Shown piece by piece: positions 9,701 through 23,756 of a stretch of 64,000 bases of DNA. Positions within the stretch are counted from its first letter, which is position 1. Each line of letters opens with the position of its first letter. The position numbers and the translations under genes are program-made. Below the pieces are notes generated by a model. That model saw nothing but the letters and a program-made list of their open reading frames with translations, was not told where the DNA came from and ran no database searches. Source of the DNA: Oxyruncus cristatus (lineage: Eukaryota; Chordata; Aves; Passeriformes; Cotingidae); contig VXAY01004334.1 of NCBI GenBank assembly GCA_013399855.1, forward strand, positions 620,001-684,000, in the 5' to 3' direction.

Positions 9701-12700
9701 GTAGGTAAATAAATGTTTTCTTGAAATAAGAATAATAATTCTGTGAAGATTCAGAAGACACTTTTGAATTATTTTACTTTCTGGATGGCTATATGTAAGA
9801 TACTGATGAAAAAAGAAAAAAAACTTTAGTCCATTGCTCTGTCTTCCTATTCTTTGTGCAACAATGGAAAGATTTGGGGTTTTTTTCGTAGAAAAAACAA
9901 ATACTAGTGTTCTGTCTGCCTTTTCAGTAGTATCTAACATGTCTTAGGTTTCAATTTCCTTTATTCTCCACCAAGAAACTTTATTCAAAGGATTTGTTCT
10001 TTCTGAGCCAACAAAGGTCCTGTGGAATGTAGTCTTGATTACTCCGTCAGCCCTATTATTCATCTCTGAATCAAACTTCATCATGGAGGTGAGATGGATT
10101 CTGCAGCTAGCTCCATATTCTGCTGAAACTCTTTCCTGTCCTGTCTCCTGCTGTTCATGGGCATTGTTGTTGCCTCAAAATGTCACAAATCCCCTATAGC
10201 ACTCGCTAGGGAAAAATAAAGTATTTATGGAAAATTGCAGTGGCTTTTCAGAGGCTTCAGATTTATAGTCAGTATTAGACAACATTTCTAGGAACTGTAA
10301 ATGGCTTCTTTTCTGTTTGTTTTTGGCAGGCGGAGGGAGGGAACACAAGTATTAATCTAGCAGCATTTCAGCTGTATGTACTGCAATCTGTGAATACCAC
10401 AGAATAGTGCTGGGACATGCATAGACTCATTGAGAAGACGTACAGCTGTAAGGCAAAAATTCTCTAGCGTTATGAAATTTTGTCTTGAATTATTTTGTTA
10501 CTTGGAAACAGCCCAAAATAATAGTAATGTGTTGTTCTTTTTAAAGTTAATTGTGATAATCCAGTTTGCCATTAAAATTGAAGTGTTACAAATATGTAAA
10601 AGAAGAAAACACAGTATTTGAAATTAATTTAAAACCGGAGTGACTATTTTTGCACTAAAAATGTTCCAATAATTTACTAGTGTTTTATTCCAAATTAAAG
10701 TAATTTGATTTTTTTTAATGACACATGAGAAGGAGGTTCTGAAGAAAAGGGCTCTAAATAGACACTGATTTTGATACGCCCAAAGGAAGTCAGTCTGTTG
10801 GCTGACTCCCTGTTCTTTCCTTATGGAGGGAGGAGCCACTAGAAGCCTTTGGAACCTCAAAGTGTTCTTGAGGGATTTTGTGCAGAGAGAAATATGTAAT
10901 AGGATTATACCACAGAAACTGGGTGTCCAAAGTGGATGGCAGGAAAGGCAAGCAAACGAAAAATTCATTAAAAAATATAGTTGGGGAAGCAGCTGAAGGA
11001 AAGAGTTTTGGATGAAGCAGAGAAAACAAACCAGGCGGAAAATGTCTTTTTCAAGACAAGCTGACAGAGGGATGAGTATTTTAGCAGAAAGAATGAGAAA
11101 GGAGGATAGACTTAGAAGAAAGAAGCAGCAGAGTTTACTGAAAGAGTATATGCCAAGGAAGAAAGAAAGGTGATGAAAGATGAGGCAGCCTGAGAATTTG
11201 GGTAGTGCTGTCACGGAAGATGGTGGAGTTGCCTCCAGAGAGTGTGTAGATGGAAATTTTTAAGAACTCAGATAAGTATTACATGCTTAGGCAACTGACA
11301 GAAATCCCTGGTTTTTATTTTTGGCACTACTGCCTCTAGGGAAAACTGCTAAAAAGTTCATGCTGTGCATTTTCAAATGAACTGTGGTGCAGAAAGATGC
11401 TGGTAAACGTTGTTTAAGCTTCTGAACTACAACTGAGCACAGATATTCTTCTGGACCTATTATTCAGAGCATTCAGTCAGTGGGGGAATTGGTTTTGCTG
11501 CTATTTTTAACTGCATATGCTAAAAATATTAACTCTATTACTGTACAGTTTAGTAGCTAGAATCAAAACAGTAATGACATCATATCCAAGATGGTTTGTA
11601 ACTATGGTTTGTATATACCACAGGAAGCAGTGGAACGACTTAAAATTGCAGGGCTATCTGGTCCTATTTTGCTTGCCAGTTCCTTATATCCACAGACATT
11701 TCCACTCCTTGTAAATAGTTTTTCTTTGTATCTGGTTTCACTTGTCTGTTATGCATGAATCTTTTAGCTCTGTGTTGATCTGTATAAAATTAAATGGAAA
11801 TTCACGGTAAGAAACAAATACACGTTAATCACCTTGCAGTTTTTTCCCCTCTATTATTAAAATTATATGTGAAACCAAATTAGCATTTGTAAGTTTTATT
11901 AGTATTTCTAAGCTAGATACTATCTCACTGCAAGTTTTAAAATTCTAAGAATAGACTTGGTCATCTCTTTAAAAACAGCTGTAGAAAGCTGACCAATGTA
12001 TATATCTGTCTGGATGTTCTGGGTAAGAAAAATGAAAAGCAAATAAAGCTACAAAAATTAAATTAGGAAAAATGTTTTTTGAATCTTATGAAACAAAAAA
12101 TGCTGGTTTTCAGAAAAAACTCTATAGTCTTCTAAATGTAAAGGTTGTAGTTTTGTAAAAAAGGAATAAGTTGGATGTGATGAACTGTGATATGTGATCT
12201 TTTTAAAGCCCATGATATTTGTTTAGGGCAGTAATTTGCAATTTGTTTCAGATTTTTTGTTTTCTTAAAATCACCACCCTGTTGTGCAAAAAGTTGTTGA
12301 TAGAAGTCTTTGTGAAAATATGCTTATTTAGTAGCAGAAGGGTAATGGACTGTTAAGAAATAATAACTGAATTGGAGCATACATACTGCAAGTTAGTCAA
12401 TTATTACCGTCAATAAAGTAGAGGAAAGAAGTGAGCTTACATCCCAATCTTGGATTTTGTTATATTTTAAAGATCCTGAAACTGGCAGTGCCTGCCATTT
12501 TCGAATTGTGTAAAAATGTGCTGTTTGAATTTCTGGCACTTGGTAAGTTCCATTTGTATAGTTTCTATATATCCTCATCTAACTAAGATTGTATTTAAAA
12601 CATTGCAAAGCCAGCAGTTGGAAACTCTAGTAAAGATTAAGAAAGTAGAAATGTGTATTCTAGTGATTTTTAACTCTCCATAACATATGTGATTAAAATT

Positions 12701-13065
12701 GATGTAAGATCAGTCTAATTCAAATAAAATAGAATAATGTTAGTGAATGTTGCATCAAGTAGTGATGCCTAGTGAATGACTGAAGTTGCAAACTGGAAGT
12801 GTGGTCTATTAATACTGATTGTCTAGTTCCACCAGGAGTGAACATTAAATATGTATTGAAAAACCATAGCTCATTATCTCACAAATGTATATGTAAATCC
12901 AGACAAAGAAAAAAAATACTCCAATTTCAGTGCTGTTCCTTTTCAAATTAGGTAAATTATATTCTTAAATTTTCTCCTTCATGGAATTTTTATGAATGCA
13001 TCCTAAAGAGAGGATTCCAATTTTTTTTTCTTTTTTTTTTTGAACTAGGGAATCTTGACAATGCT
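6789..13065. other. AT-rich non-repetitive DNA, no gene seen
   Basis: No repeat family was recognised. A slightly higher-GC patch lies at 8100-8560. The plus strand is purine-rich at about 10780-11210, and its complement carries a chance 196-codon open frame. A stretch at 11195-11270 faintly resembles an ancient CR1 3-prime end but is too diverged to call. A poly-T tract interrupted once lies at 13021-13041, just before the next CR1. Confidence 0.5.
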
Positions 13066-13180
13066 CTCAGGCGTGAGATGTTATTCTTGGGGGGTCCTGC
13101 ACAGGGCCGGAAGTTGGACTCAGAGATCCTGATGGATCCCTTCCAACTCAGCATATTCTGAGTCTGTGATTCTATTCTGT
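13066..13180 (+). mobile_element. CR1 LINE 3-prime tail
   Basis: The order ggggggtcctgcacagg, then gttggactcagagatcct, then ggatcccttccaactcag and gtctgtgattctattctg is the sense-strand end of a CR1 element, with terminal attctgtgat-type units. Only about 115 bases remain, so it is strongly 5-prime truncated. A T-rich tract sits immediately upstream. Confidence 0.75.
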
Positions 13181-16100
13181 AAGGAAAAAACCTGGATATC
13201 TACATGCCCTTTTTATCTAAGGGATTCAAGTGACACAGACATTTTGATCAACAGCAGTTCTGGTAAAATAAGATACTGATATGAACAGAAGGCTGAAGTC
13301 TCTTTCAGGAAGCATATTTTGAAGATCTCTGTTTCATGGGCAAAGTAATGCAACACAAGCTGGAAGAATGTTATGTTGTATAATTTTTTTAACAGTGAAA
13401 GTGATAAATTTATATACTGCATTAGAAAAATGTTTGAGTTTTCTAAATTGCATCCAGAGGGCCATTACACATGAAAAAACGCATTTTTCCTGTAAGAATA
13501 TTAAATACCTATGAATTCTTGTGCATAAACTATGATGTAGTACCCAAGATTGCCATTCTAAAATAATGAAATTTTCATATGGAAATCCAGATGGCCTTTG
13601 GGATAAGGTTCAAACAGATGACCTTTTCAAGATAGTTACAATTTGGATTTTGTTTTCATCCATGTATCAAGCCATTACTTAAATGAAAAATTTAACTTGG
13701 CAGAGTTGTTGCAACCGATCTGAGATGCTTGTTCCAAAAAGCAAAGTGGTTTGTCTTTTTAAGACATTTCAATATAAGTCGAATATTGGTTTGTACGAGG
13801 TATATTCTATGTGTCTATAAATGTATTTGGAGAAGTATATTCAAAACACTTCAATTTCCAGTTAAAATATCACATGTCAGTTCAGTTTCTAAAGCATTCT
13901 CTACTAATCACTTGGCTTCCTAGGAACACCAAAAATTTAATATAGTTAGTAATGTATGGAAGTAAATTCCTTTTCCTTCTTCCTTTTACATGTGTCTGTG
14001 TCCATAAAACATTAAAGTCTTCTGAGTGTCATAAATGACCATTCTGGTAAGGGTACTATTTATGACTTCTTCAGGAATAAATTGCAGTTTTACCAAAATT
14101 GGTGGGAGACTGAATATTGGAGTACTTGTAGATCAACCAAGATATATGCTTGGCTGCTTTTTCAATATTGAATGTGGTTGTGTTTTATTTGTTGGGCTGT
14201 TCAACTAATTTAAGATTACAATAATGAAAACAAATCACAATAAGACTTGATATATGCAATCTCCTAAATTTACACTGAAAACTAGAGATAAATTATCCAG
14301 GTGTTTTGAAGGTAATCAAGCTAGTTATATGATCTCATTCATATTAGTATTATAATGAGAAGCTGTATACATTCACAGAAGGAAAATAACATCAGCATAA
14401 ATGTTTACAGCCACACTGTCACTTTCAGTGTTGATACTGTGGCTCCCATTTTTTAGTTTGTCCACTGAAGAAAATAAATTGAAGTGCCAGTCTATAACTG
14501 TTCTATTTCATTTGTAAGGAAGATATTAAAAGGACACAAGAATTTATCTTAGTAAATACGACTATATTTTGGTTTCACGGACTAACAAAACAGTGATAAT
14601 TTTTAGCCTCTGGAAGGAAAAGCATCTTATATGACAACAAATAATTTAGTCTTTGAACAATGTTTCTATGATAGAGTTTTTACTTTTTACAGTGATACTT
14701 TTTAGAGTAACTTAAAACCTGCATGTGCGTATATTGTCAAGATGAACATCCTCAAGATAACCTACATTTTAAAAAGCTGTTTGGTACTACTTTTCCAAGG
14801 TAGAATACCAGCCAATGAAAATAATGGGTTGCTTAACAGCCTAAACAAAAATTGTCTGAAAAAAAGTTCCATATCTCTCTAGTATTTAAAGACAACTTGG
14901 GCAGTAATGTGAAAATTTACAAGAAAAATTTTTTAGTTTACTGTTGCTGTCATTTCTCTAAAAACAGTAACTTCTATATATTGTGTATTGATAGAAGTCC
15001 TTGTGAAAATATACACACTACACAGTCACAGCCCCCTCCCCCTCAATACGGAAATAGAGTACATGTGTTCACTTATTTGTTAAACTCAAAGAACACTGTA
15101 CAAATCCTTGCTATTACGAAATGAGGGAACGGCACAGTGGAATGCACCACAGTAGTAATGGAATAGTGCACAGTAGTAGTATGCTAGAAACTTTGCTGGC
15201 CCAATTCAAACCTCTGTAAAGTTTGCCAAAGGTTATTGGTTCATGAATTTCTGATGAAGGCTTAGGGTAGGAATTATTACTGCCTTAATTCCTGTGTTGT
15301 TGCAACACAAGAGCTTCAAAGATAAATGATTTTTAAAAAATCAGGACAAAGACCATCTGTAGTGTGGTTTCAGGATAGTTAGGATGCTGTGAATGAACTG
15401 TGAAGGGCTTAAAAATGCTTCTGCAGTTTATTCCTTACACTGATTTCTGCTGGGCAATTAATGATATACCTTTAAAGCAGGAGGATTGCACTGTAGGGTA
15501 TTTTAGGTATGGCTGACAGGTATGCAGGAATACTACCAGGAAAGGAATTTCTGGCATCTGATGAAAAAATCATGGCAAACTAGGGTATGGTGGCTCTTTC
15601 AAACACATGGGCATATATGTGTATTTTGAATGGAATACACATAATACTGTGACAAATTCTGTGGGAAGATTCATAGTATCACACAGCTAATTAATTGCTT
15701 TAAGAACAATTAGGATATGTAAAAATATGTAACCTGCTATTTGAAGAAAAGGATGACTTGGAGGAAGAAAACAGGAGAAGGTAGGTAGAAAATGGCTTGT
15801 TTTTGCAGTGTAACTTGAAATGTCAAGTGTTTTATCTAGCTGACAAAGATTTTCATCAGTGTAGAATCAATATTAAGTTTTGACAGGTTGTTGGATTGGA
15901 AATTGGGAAGAAGACAAGACGGATGAATCAAAAACCTACCCTGCTCAAGAAATATTCTGTTTTTACAGCAACAGTAGTCTACTTAAGATATTGCTTGACT
16001 TCATTCTCCTGAATAATAATGTGCATATGAAATAGATGAATCACTATTAATGGTTTATTTGGATACTTTATCAAAGCAGCTGGTTTTCATGGTAGCATTG

Positions 16101-18045
16101 TGGGCATATTTCTCCACATGTGCATAACTTCTGTTGCTCAACCAGGAAGGGTGGATGGATTTTAAATCCTTTCCAAGGAGATGAAAGTAGGAGACATCAT
16201 GAATACTGGTATATTACTGATTTATATCCTCTGGTTTTACTTATTTGCCACAATCATGATTTCTTCATTGTTTGTAGCAATTGTGAAATCTGAATTGAAA
16301 TACACTGTGTATGAAGCCTGTGTGTTGGCTTCATTTGTATAATGATATAAAAATTCTTGATTATAGAAGTATCTTCTAACTTGTAAAATATCTCTCCCCA
16401 AAAGATTAGATGTTAGGTTAGTTAACACATTTGGAATTAAATTGCTTTTGCAATACTACTGTTATTCAGTTCATTTGACTTCACAGAGGTGAGTGGTAGA
16501 GGTTTAACTTCTTACCTCACTAACCTTTACTTATTGTTACTGTATTTTTATTTAAGATGGCTGAAGGTAAAAGTATTGAGTATAATCACATAATGGGAAT
16601 TAAACTTTTTCACTGTAATGAATACTTCAATCCATGAAACAGAAATTTCTGTTCTTCCAGTGTGCAGGTTCAGAGCAGCTGCTTCCAAAGAGTATAAAAC
16701 CAGGGGAAATGTCAGTACTATCGTGTTGCCAGAGAGTATGCCCTAAATGATACTGCCTTCATTTGTCATTTGGTCCCAGGAGGACTAACATCAATAGCGT
16801 TCACAGCAGGACTATGAATTAAAGTTTCTGGCCACCCACTTTCCATAATTTTTATCTCTGTGTGGTTCCCAGGCTATGTGCAGGATGAAACAGGACTTGA
16901 ACAAAGAACAAAAGCAGGCATTTGGGCCATGTAGTCTTAGCATAAGGGGGGACTTTCCTGAAGATCCTCATAGCTATAACAGTTTATGGAATGCTTTAAA
17001 AACTAGAAAGCTGCAAAAATAGAATTTAATTATTCCCCTTTATTCAAGCATTCCAGTTTGATTTACATGCATGTATGACATTAGGTATCAAACAAGAAAA
17101 ATGTTTAAAAACAGTGGAGATAAAAGGTGACATTCTACCTTGAATAACCTACATATAAACCCTTGTTAAAATGGGAAATTTCCATAGGAAATGGATATTT
17201 TAAAACATAACTTGAGTTTATTTAAATTCATTTTTCAGCATGTCTGACTCAAACCAGTTTTCTAGTATTTTATATTACTAAATGTGATCTAAGGTTAGAA
17301 TGTAAGGATATTTTCGTTACTAGTTTTTTTGGTTGAAATTCCTACTTAAGAGTGTAAACAACTATATTCCTATCCTTGAAAGCTTCTTCAATATTTTATA
17401 AATGTGTTTATTCTGTTTTAACAGGAGCTGGGCAGCTTATCTTTGAAAACGCATGTGTGTGGAGCTAAAGCTGTTTCATGGTAGATACTATTTATAAAAT
17501 GAGGTCATTCACTGTAGGTGCCGAAAGCTGTTTCAGTTTCATTTAGAAATCACAACAGATTTTTTTTCCCTGGTTCTTCGATAGCTTATCCAAATGCCTC
17601 ATCTGTGGAATTTTGTCTAGCATGGCAAATTGTGGTTTTGTCAAAAAATTCTGTCTTGGGTACAAAACTTTTCCTGGTTAAAGCCTTCTTACAATTACTC
17701 CTCAAAAGTTGAGAGAATGCCATCCACAGGCTAAAGAGGGGTGGTCTGGGGCAGCATTTTCCTCCCCGTGGATAAAGCTCTCTTTGGTTTGATTGCTATG
17801 CAGTCCCTTTCAGGGGGGAGGTTCTGCTGTTGAAATAATGGTCTCTTCCTCTGCCATCACCTGTGCAGAGAGAGGTGAGCTGCAATTCTGTAATCAGTGA
17901 AGGGAGTCATAAAGTACACCACACTTGAAAGATAATTCTAAATGCAAGGAAATCAGCTTGTAGTCACTACTACATCCTGTGAATTGTCGTTAATTAAAAT
18001 AGTTATGAATTCAAATGGTTAAAAGCTTACTTAATTGGTGACTTA
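13181..18045. other. AT-rich non-repetitive DNA, no gene seen
   Basis: No repeat family or coding sequence was recognised. A 27-base stretch at 14988-15014 is a near copy (two mismatches) of 12297-12322 and its flank. Slightly higher-GC patches at 16640-16960 and 17710-17880 have no identified content. Confidence 0.5.
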
Positions 18046-18553
18046 CACTCCTCAGCCCTGGTGAAGCCACATATAGAGTACTGCTTCCAGTTCTGGGCTC
18101 CTCAGGACAAGAGAGACATGGAGCTCTGGGAACAGGTCCAGCGGAGGGCAACAAAGTTGACTAAGGGACTGGAGCATCTCTTTTATGAGGAAAGGGTCAG
18201 GGAGTTGGGTCTGTTCAGCCTCAAGAAGAGATGGCTGAGAGAGGATCTCTTTGATGTCTATCAGTATCTGAGGGAAGGGTGTCAAGAGGTGCCAGGCTCT
18301 TCTTGGTGGTGCCAAGCAATAGGATGAGAGACAAAGGGCAGAAACTGATGCACAGGAAGTTCCATCTGCATATGAGGAAGAACTTTGCTGTGTGGATGAC
18401 CAAGCTCTGCAACAGATTGCCCAGGGAGGTTGTGGAGTTTCCCTCACTGGAGATATTCAAGAACTCTCTGGATGCAGTCCTGTGTAATGTGCTCCAGGAT
18501 GACCCTGCTTGAGGTTGGTCCCTTCCAAGTTTGCCCATTCTGTGATTCTTTGA
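18046..18553 (+). mobile_element. CR1 LINE 3-prime fragment with RT C-terminus
   Basis: The copy enters at the end of the reverse transcriptase (ctggtgaagccacatataga). It runs through the conserved gaacaggtccagcggaggg block and the 3-prime UTR (gcccagggaggttgtggag, ctggatgcagtcctgtgtaa). It ends at ttctgtgattctttg near 18538-18552. The usual tract between aggttgg and the tail is shortened by a small deletion. Confidence 0.9.
18061..18512 (+). pseudogene. CR1 reverse transcriptase C-terminal fragment, frameshifted
   Basis: The first part (frame from 18061) reads [14 protein letters not shown], then [17 protein letters not shown] and [15 protein letters not shown]. This is the post-catalytic C-terminus of CR1 ORF2. 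Near 18285-18325 the match jumps frame to [21 protein letters not shown], then LCNRLPREVVEFPSLEIF and a stop at 18510-18512. The frameshift, together with the absence of the endonuclease and RT core, marks it as a dead fragment. No protein is expected. Confidence 0.85.
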
Positions 18554-21500
18554 CTTCACAAAGTTTTCTGACAGAACAATGTATTTTGGAAAGAGGAGGA
18601 AAACATGTACAAGTATCATCTTTTCCCATAAAAATATGTGCTGGAAGATCATATGTTGTTCAACTTGTGCTGCAGTTTCTAAAATGTTGAGAAATCTTGC
18701 TACTACTAACGTTTCTAATAATTTCTCCATAATATAATTATCTCAGCCTTCAGTTTTCAGAAGGTGGCAGTCCATGGCTGGCAGTGATAGCACATTATCA
18801 TCTCTCTAATCACATTTTCTGTTTTTTTGTGAAGAATGTTTCTTGATTCATATTCACCAAGCTGTTTGTTATGTTTCAAACATGAAAATTGTTGGTGGGT
18901 GGCATACTCTTATTGTGCATGTGTATCAGAAATCATCTGTCATCTGTTTTAAATTTCAATTTAGTCAGCAGAGCATGCCAATTTAGAGAAAATTGGACTC
19001 CATTATAAAACAAAATTGTGATAGCATTATGGTTTTATGGTAATGTATGTAATTTATTGCTCTGAGTATTATGCAACAGATTGTAGAATAATATTTTGAC
19101 TTACTCCTTTAAAGATGCTTTGGAACATGAAATTATGAAATTATAACATTACTCTTATGTGGATTTTTTCCTCTTTTTTTTTCTTCAAAATTTTAAAAAG
19201 ACATACATTAGCCTGGCCTTCATAGATAACATTATAAGGAATTTTCGAAATCTGTTACTATGAAAGAAGTAAAGAAGGGATACAATGTTTGAACAAAATA
19301 TGGTGAAGATGTCTATTCAAGAGTGAAATGAATATCTTTTAGTTAAGTTATGGAATTCCAGCTGGTTTTATTTACCTTAATCTCATATTTTGCTGCATGT
19401 ACTTGGATGATATTTTGTCTCAGAGCAGATTAAGTGCTAAAGTTATGAATACACAGATGTTAAAACAAACAACCTTTATTTCTTGGGAGGAACTCGATAA
19501 CAGTTTTGCAAATATTGAACTATAATAGCAATTCCAAGTTCATAAAAACTTCTAAATGGACCTACCTACTGGCCAAGTTCCTTGTGTCCCTGGGAGGCTG
19601 TGTTCTGTCGTTTTGGATTTCCTCTTCTCCCTTGAAACACCAGAACTCGTACTATTGGTCAGCAAGTTATTCTGTTCAGAAGCGTAGGGTCTGAATCTCT
19701 TGTGGCTATTGGTCAACTGACAGTTTCCCTGCAAAGTGAACAGCTTTTTTCCATCTAGAAACGTGCTTTGTAAGGGATGGCAATTCTATGAGACCTCTCT
19801 CCTGTTTTTGATTATCAGTTTCATTCTATATGCCCATTGCTCTATGATTAGAATGTGAGAGATATTAACATACTTAAAAAGTGCATGTAGCTTAGATTTA
19901 TTTTTTTTTTAAGAAGATAGGAACAATATGCATTACTCTCCTGACAGAAAAAAAAAATATTGTGTTTTTTAAAATGCTTCTTATTTGCATCACCGTGTCC
20001 TGAATACAATTATTCAATAGACAGCTATGAGAAACTGTGTGCATGTAGGTCAAGTACATGCATTCAGAGTCACCCCGGGTTTTCATTTGTTTTGGTTTGA
20101 TTAAAATTAGACACAGTGCAGACTAGGTATGTTTCAAATCTAAAAACTTCATTTTTGTGTGATTTTAAAATGCTTTATTCTAAAAATTGTTACTAGAAGA
20201 TAATCAGGGAATTTCAAGTTGGGTGTTATTAAAAAAAATGATAAATTTTAGGTGAGGTTGAAACAATGATTATATGAGCCACTGGCAACTTTACTTTCCC
20301 ATCTATGTATGAGGAGTAGGGGGAACTCCACGAGTTAGATTTGGACAAAACTTAAATCTGCCTTATGTAAATTCATTCTTAAAATGATGTGTTAATTATT
20401 TTCCATTGTTGGCAGTCCTCTGGCACCCTCAGAGTTGTTGTTGATATTCATGAAGTTTTGTGCAGTGCCCTAAAGTTGGAGTGTGAATGAATAAATTATG
20501 TGAAATGTGTTGTTCTTTAATCCTCATACAGCAAAATCTGTGATGTTGGTGACAACTCATAATTTGTTTGGAGGAGTTGTTTTCATTATATGGAATAGTT
20601 CAAGCAAGGAATTTGCAGATGAGCTTTGCTGATCCCGGAGGGCAGACCTGCTTTGTCATTACCTTGCAGAGGTGGGAGATCAGATGGCAGGACACTTGAG
20701 AGATGTACAGTTTGATGGTAATATTAAAGAGGGGACATCATCAGTGGGGGAGAACGGTTGTCAAGTCTTTTATGTTGGGATTTTATGAATTATTTTACAG
20801 ACAAAAAGGGAAGCTTCTGCTAAACTTTCTCAGAAAAGTTTTTTGGTTATTTTTTTCATTCCAAAGATTAAACTTTGAATTCAGGTTTATCACCTTTCTG
20901 ATGGTTTTTAAATCTTTCTTTTTAATACGTGCTTTTCAGAATACAGTCCCAGAAAATATTTTTGGTAGGGATTCAGTATTGTTATTGCCCTCCCCTCTAC
21001 AATCCACAAATGTGGCTGCATTTTTCAGCTTACCTAACAATTAATATTACTGATCTTTTTATGCTTATAAGAATGCTTATTCTCTGAAAAATGCTTAATT
21101 CTGTTGATTTCCTGTTGTAAATGGTGTTTCTGCCAGGTTGCAAAGTAAATGGACACAAGGAGAAAGATCCTTACTGAGATAGCTAGAATTAATTTTCCAG
21201 TAACAGAGGTGAACCACATAAAGTGGTGCAATGCGTGCCGTTTGTACTGTAGTGAAGCACTTGGCTAATACAATGTTGGAGCTAGTTTTTTGATCAGTAA
21301 TTAACCTAATTCTGGAATATATCCTTCTTTAACAAAAGGAAACTGAGATTTTCTTTGCCCATCTTTTTTGTATTAGCTTCCAATTAATTAAATTTATACA
21401 GGTTGTTTTGTTCAGATCCTTCGCCTTTTTTGTAAGTCGAATTATTTATCGCTTCATGGCTTTGCAAGTGTTTTTTCTGCTGTAAGCGTTTTTCTAAAAC

Positions 21501-22480
21501 CAGGAGATGTAACTACAGCTTTAATAGTGTCTTTCAGTGTAATGGATTAAAAAAGATTCTGAGGAAATTGGTACAAGCAAAGTTATAATTCTTTGTGCTA
21601 TTTTTCTTTGCTTATCTATTGACAGCTCTTTCTGCAGAATAGACAAGCTTTTATGTCTCTCTGCGACTCTGTCTTGTGACTGCCTTACTACTTTGAGCAT
21701 ATTTCTTGATAAACTCTCAATATTAGGGAACAGCTTTTGGTCTAGAATAAAGGGCTAAAGACTGCATAAATCCCAAGCCAGTTCACTGAGGATTTTTCTT
21801 TGTCTACGTTCTGCCTTTTTAACCCAAATGTACATCTTTTGGTCGTGACCATTTCATTTTGGGGTTTTGAATTTAATTTGTTCTAAGGCTTATCAGCTCT
21901 TGTAATGGCCAAGACTTAAAAAACAGTATAGAAAAAAACCCCAAAGCAACAGCAACAACAACAAAACAGCAAAAAAGAAAGTTTTTCTGCCTGTAAACTT
22001 TACAAACTAAATGAGAGACAAATTGATAGACACAGACAGGTGAGAATGAACAAAAAGACAAGATGACAATATTGACTAGAAAAAGCAAAGGGGTTAGAAG
22101 TTGGTTCATTTATTTGTTGCAACCTCTTATATTGTCATAGTATTAATGTAGTTTCATACATTCAGTAAAGCATGTGGCATTAGGTTAAATCTGGTTTTCA
22201 TTTACACCGAAGAGATCTGGTGTTTAGAGGAAAAAAATATATCCCAAGGGAAGGACTTTCTCTTCAAAACTTCTTGGTTTTCTTCCTAACATCAGGTCAT
22301 TCATGGTTGTCTTGTACTTGATCATTCTAATGCTACCTTCTCCTCAATTTCACATGTTCTTGGGAGAATGTGGATAAAGGCAAAAAGATGTCAGTGTAAC
22401 CATACAGAGTGATAGGAGGAAGAAACCTTAACTGAGAATAAGAGGCATCTGTGAAAGCAGTTCTCAGCTAAACATGTATT
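18554..22480. other. AT-rich non-repetitive DNA, no gene seen
   Basis: No repeat family or gene was recognised. Higher-GC patches at about 19540-19740 and 20610-20700 have no identified content. An AAC-rich simple repeat lies at 21947-21976. Confidence 0.5.
21947..21976. repeat. Short AAC/CAG-rich simple repeat
   Basis: The sequence is an imperfect run of caa/cag triplets followed by an A-rich stretch. It is simple sequence with no evidence of function. Confidence 0.75.
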
Positions 22481-23290
22481 GAATCATAGATGTGTCTGTT
22501 GGAAAGGACTTCAGGGGTCATCCAGCCCAAACTTCAGGCAGAGCTGGACTATGGCCAGCATTAGATCAGGTCTCCCTGGACTCCGTCTGGTCTTCAAGAA
22601 TGTCAAGATTCCATATGTTTGTGGACAACCAGATCCAGGCTTGCATTGCTCTTCTAAGGAAATGATGTCTTGCTAATGTTCAGCCTGAACCTCCCAAATG
22701 CCAGTTTGTGGCTGCTTCTCCCTGCTTACTGAGAATTTGACTTTCTTGTCTGTATGGGTCCCCTTCACATCAGCTTGCCCCCGTAGCCTGCCATTCACCA
22801 GACTGAGCAAGGCCAGCATCCTCAACCTTTCTTTGTGCATCATGGCATCCAGTCCCCTGACCGTTGTAACAGTCCTCTGCTGGATCTCTCCACCTTGCTT
22901 CTGAAGTGAGGCTGCAAAAGCTGGCTCTGTAGCATGCCAGTCTCATCAGTGCACACTGTAAGATGGGAATAACTTGTTCTTTGGGCCCTCCTTGTTAATG
23001 ATGCTCCGGGTGCAGTTTGCCTTCTTCATGACTAGAGGGCACTGCTAGATGCTGTTAAACTTGATGTCCACCAAGTGCTGGGACCTGTTGGTGACCGCTG
23101 GTCTACACTGCAGTTACATTGCTGGAGGTGTAAAACTTTGTGCTTTTCTGTGTTAAACTTAATGAGGTTCATGACACTCAGTCCTCAGCTTTGCTGAGGT
23201 TTCTCTCAGTCAAAGTTCTACTGTTTATGTCAGCCATTTCTTCTACTTCAGTGTCATTTGCAGATTTACTAAGGATACAGTCCAGGTAGA
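22481..23290 (-). mobile_element. Old CR1 LINE fragment covering 3-prime UTR and RT C-terminus
   Basis: It begins with gaatcatagatgtgtctg, then gttggaaaggacttcagggg, the antisense of a CR1 3-prime end. It continues through caatgttcagcctgaac-like and tccagtcccctgaccgttgt blocks. It reaches the RT-region antisense blocks ttaaacttaatgaggttcat near 23155 and tcatttgcagatttactaagg near 23257. Divergence is high and there is no open frame of note. Confidence 0.85.
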
Positions 23291-23756
23291 ACTGTGAAGT
23301 ATAATATAGTGGTTGGAAGGGATGTAAGAGACTAGCAAGAGCAAAAGGATGATGATTTTGCTATTAATAACATGAATTTGACCCTGATGCGACCTACTGA
23401 GCTAATCTTTTGAATGCACAGAAGAATAGTTGTAGCTACTTTTTTCCAGATATTGAACTTGGAAAAACTACATTGCTTAAGACAATATTTATTGTAGGGA
23501 AGAAGATAAAGATTCTGATCTTTATACATAGGTTCTTATATGGTTTATTATGTTTCAGAGAAACTCAAACTGCCTCTTTGGAAAGTGTTTCTTAGTGAGC
23601 TGTGTCCCAAAGTAATAATCTCCAGAGCAAGTGATGCAACTTATGAGTCGTGTTTTCTCTGATTCATGTTCTACCCAGTCTAGCTAGCTAGCCATGTTCT
23701 TGCTATCCTGCCTCAGTTTTCCTTTTTTTTTTTTTTTAAAATTCTTACCAGTACAT
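23291..23756. other. Non-repetitive DNA with a poly-T tract
   Basis: Apart from a T-rich run at 23719-23737 just before the next CR1, nothing was recognised here. Confidence 0.5.

Noticed and set aside
10624..11214. 196-codon minus-strand open frame, one of the two longest frames in the window
   Set aside because: It is the complement of a purine-rich plus-strand stretch, which suppresses stop codons. The translation is Phe/Leu/Ser/Cys-rich with no recognisable domain.
11195..11270. Possible ancient CR1 3-prime end (agatggtggagttgcctcc)
   Set aside because: Only a short, weak resemblance with no tail units and no upstream support; chance cannot be excluded.
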